A stretch of DNA of 6,435 nucleotides from Verrucomicrobiia bacterium. GTDB taxonomy: Bacteria; Verrucomicrobiota; Verrucomicrobiia; Limisphaerales; UBA1319. Shown here piece after piece: positions 4,513-6,435 of this stretch. The position numbers and the translations under genes were made by a program. Below the pieces are notes generated by a model. That model did no database searches. It was not told where the DNA came from and saw only the letters and a list, made by a program, of their open reading frames with translations. The stretch spans positions 1 through 6,435 of the forward strand of contig JADGRT010000185.1 in the NCBI GenBank assembly GCA_017880715.1, written 5' to 3'. Position 1 is the stretch's first letter. Every line of letters begins with the position of its first letter.

Positions 4513-6435
4513 ATGATGAATTTGATTAAATTGCGGTCGCTGGTTTGGCTGTTGATGTTGCCACTAAGCTGGGCTGCCACGGCCCAAGCTCAAACCACCA
4601 ACGGCCTGTTGCGCGAGGTTTACGATGGGGTCTCGGACGTCACGCTGGCCTCGCTTTTGAGCCTTCCCAGCTTTCCCGACCATCCCACCAGCAGCGGGCT
4701 GCTCAGCAATGGCTTCGAAGCGCCGACCAACGTGGCTGATTATTACGGCCAGCGATTGCGGGGCTATGTGATACCGCCCACCTCCGGGAATTATGTGTTC
4801 TGGATTGCCAGCGATGATAATTCGGCCCTCTACCTGAGCACTGACGAGCAGCCTGCGAACAAGGTTCAGATCGCCAGCGTCAACTCGTGGACGCCGCCCC
4901 GCAATTGGAGCATTGAGCCCAATCAGCAATCCGCGCCGATTCGGTTGGAGGCCGGGAGAGCCTACTATGTGGAAGCGCTGATGGCCGAAGCCAGCGGCGA
5001 CGACAACCTGGCCGTCAAATGGCAACTGCCCAGCGGAGTTGAAGAGGAGCCCATCCCGGCCGCGCGGCTCTATCCCTGGGGCACCTCCTTTACGGCGCCG
5101 GCGATCGCCGTGAATCCGACTAATACCAGCGCCGTCGAGGGCGCCGTTGCCGCTTTTCAGGTCGGGCTCAGTTCCATCGGGTCGGCGAGTTTTCAATGGC
5201 AGCGAAACAGCAACAACATCGCTGGCGCCAACAGCCCCAGCTATCTCCTCGCGCCGGTCACCTTGGCTGACGACGGCGCGCGATTCCGCTGCGTGATCGC
5301 CAATTCCAAGGGGAGCGTCACCAGCACCGAAGCCGTTCTGACGGTGCTGCCTGACACCACGGCCCCCTTCCTGGTTTCGCTGCTCAACCTCGGTCACACC
5401 AACCTCACCGTCACTTTCTCCGAACCCGTGGAAGTTGCCAGCAGCATTCGCGCCGCCAATTATTTGATTAATAATGGCATCATCGTTAACGGAGCAGCGC
5501 TGTCGGCTGACGGTAAAACCGCCACGCTGACCACGTCGCCGCTGGTCTTTGGCACGCCCTACACGATTACCGTGAGCTCGGTTCGCGACCGCGCGGACAC
5601 GCCGAATACCATCGCGCCTGGCTCGCAGATGTCGTTCACGGCCGTGGAGTATGCCCCGTTGAATCTGGGTAATCCACCGCGATCGGGCAGTTACGCAGCC
5701 GTCACGAACGGTTTTAATCTCACGGGTGACGGCACCGATATTGGCGGCACGGCCGATCAATGTTTTTTCAGCTACCAGCAGCGTACCGGCGATTTCGACG
5801 TCCAAGTTCGGGTGCAATCGATCGAGGGATCGGATGCCTGGGCCAAAGCCGGTCTGATGGCACGCGACACCTTGGAGGCCAACAGTCGTTTTGCGGCCAC
5901 GGTGGCGACCCCGAGCATGAACGGGTGCTCGTTCCTGTCTCGTTCCACCGTCGCCGGCAACAGCACGGCAGCCGGTTTCTTGCCGGTCAACTATCCCGCG
6001 AGCTGGCTGCGCTTAAAACGCGCCGGCAACAGCTTTACCGGTTATGCCAGCTTGGATGGCCAGTTGTGGAGCCTGCTGGGATCCGTCAGCCTTTCGCTGC
6101 CCGCCACCATCTATTTCGGCATGGCCATCGCCAGCCATAACGATGCCCTGGGCACCACGGCCCAGTTTCGCGAGCTTGGCAACGTGATCGGCGGCACCAT
6201 CGGCACCCCGCAAATTACCGGTGAACCGCTCGGCCCTTCCACCCGGCGCGGCGGCTTGGTGATTTCTGAAATCATGTATCACCCAGCCGCGCGCGCCGAC
6301 GGTCGGAAGCTCGAATTCGTGGAAATATACAATGCGCAGCCGTTTTTTGAAGACCTCAGCGGCTATCGACTGACCGGCGCTTTGGACTACACCTTTCCCC
6401 CTGGAACCGTGTTGCCGGCGGGTGCCTTTCTCGTC
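4513..6435 (+). CDS. Large secreted modular protein: PA14, Ig-like, SbsA-like, DUF1349-like sandwich and lamin-tail domains (C-terminus beyond window)
   Basis: The frame stays open from 4513 to the window end, giving 641 residues with no stop. A signal peptide covers residues 1-27 (basic start, hydrophobic 9-18, ATAQAQ cleavage area). Domains in order: PA14-like about 31-186 (GYVIPPTSGNYVFWIASDDNS is its typical core); Ig-like 197-279, with C260 and the ADDGARFRC strand; SbsA-like Ig domain 281-376 (DTTAPFLVSL, VTFSEPV); a DUF1349/laminin-G-like sandwich about 380-555 (GDFDVQVRV, DAWAKAGLMARDT, ANSRFA); and a lamin-tail domain beginning at 583 (LVISEIMYHP, KLEFVEIYN) cut by the edge. Verrucomicrobia proteins of this kind often continue into a CotH kinase-like or further adhesive domains and may end in a sorting signal; that part is not visible. 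PA14 and the sandwich suggest carbohydrate binding, inferred only. No enzyme active site is seen. The start could also be ATG 4492 or 4516; 4513 gives the most ordinary signal peptide. No Shine-Dalgarno is seen for any of them. Confidence 0.9.
   Translation, partial: MMNLIKLRSLVWLLMLPLSWAATAQAQTTNGLLREVYDGVSDVTLASLLSLPSFPDHPTSSGLLSNGFEAPTNVADYYGQRLRGYVIPPTSGNYVFWIASDDNSALYLSTDEQPANKVQIASVNSWTPPRNWSIEPNQQSAPIRLEAGRAYYVEALMAEASGDDNLAVKWQLPSGVEEEPIPAARLYPWGTSFTAPAIAVNPTNTSAVEGAVAAFQVGLSSIGSASFQWQRNSNNIAGANSPSYLLAPVTLADDGARFRCVIANSKGSVTSTEAVLTVLPDTTAPFLVSLLNLGHTNLTVTFSEPVEVASSIRAANYLINNGIIVNGAALSADGKTATLTTSPLVFGTPYTITVSSVRDRADTPNTIAPGSQMSFTAVEYAPLNLGNPPRSGSYAAVTNGFNLTGDGTDIGGTADQCFFSYQQRTGDFDVQVRVQSIEGSDAWAKAGLMARDTLEANSRFAATVATPSMNGCSFLSRSTVAGNSTAAGFLPVNYPASWLRLKRAGNSFTGYASLDGQLWSLLGSVSLSLPATIYFGMAIASHNDALGTTAQFRELGNVIGGTIGTPQITGEPLGPSTRRGGLVISEIMYHPAARADGRKLEFVEIYNAQPFFEDLSGYRLTGALDYTFPPGTVLPAGAFLV

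Noticed and set aside
4564..5817. A 417-codon open frame on the minus strand
   Set aside because: It is fully antisense to the secreted protein frame, whose domains are recognisable. The antisense translation is rich in R, G and H with no known fold, as expected from GC-rich shadow frames.

Overview
The window looks like chromosomal DNA from a GC-rich Gram-negative bacterium, most likely a Verrucomicrobiota member of the Pedosphaera/Limisphaerales type. This is inferred from three things: a very large modular secreted protein (PA14, Ig-like, SbsA-like and lamin-tail domains), a double-propeller sensor kinase, and a dispersed-type palindrome that I recall from such genomes. I could not run a database search. 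Genes fill most of the window and I see no tRNA, rRNA, CRISPR array or insertion sequence.

Layout. Reading leftwards on the minus strand from about 4500: a short ORF behind a strong Shine-Dalgarno (4431-4493), a second short ORF overlapping it by one base (4294-4431), a PPK2-type polyphosphate kinase (3395-4297) overlapping that by four bases, a 136-bp gap holding a 27-bp-arm palindrome (3288-3367), a 1006-residue membrane sensor histidine kinase (238-3258), a 102-bp gap with a near-consensus sigma70 promoter (176-204), and the first 45 codons of a response regulator (1-135) that leaves the window. On the plus strand, diverging from the short ORFs, a secreted multidomain protein begins at about 4513 and runs open to the window end (641 codons seen).

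How the parts may work together. The kinase has a periplasmic two-propeller sensor, a Y_Y_Y domain, one membrane helix and a HisKA_3/HATPase core but no receiver. It therefore probably phosphorylates the response regulator encoded just downstream, which also has its own promoter. The PPK2 is a cytoplasmic nucleotide phosphorylating enzyme using polyphosphate; a functional tie to the two-component pair is only suggested by position, and the palindrome between them may end or attenuate the ppk2 transcript. The secreted protein is an extracellular or surface protein of unknown role.

The least explained part is the 215-bp divergent region (4298-4512). There the best ribosome binding site of the window serves a 20-codon ORF, followed by two stop/start overlaps leading into ppk2.
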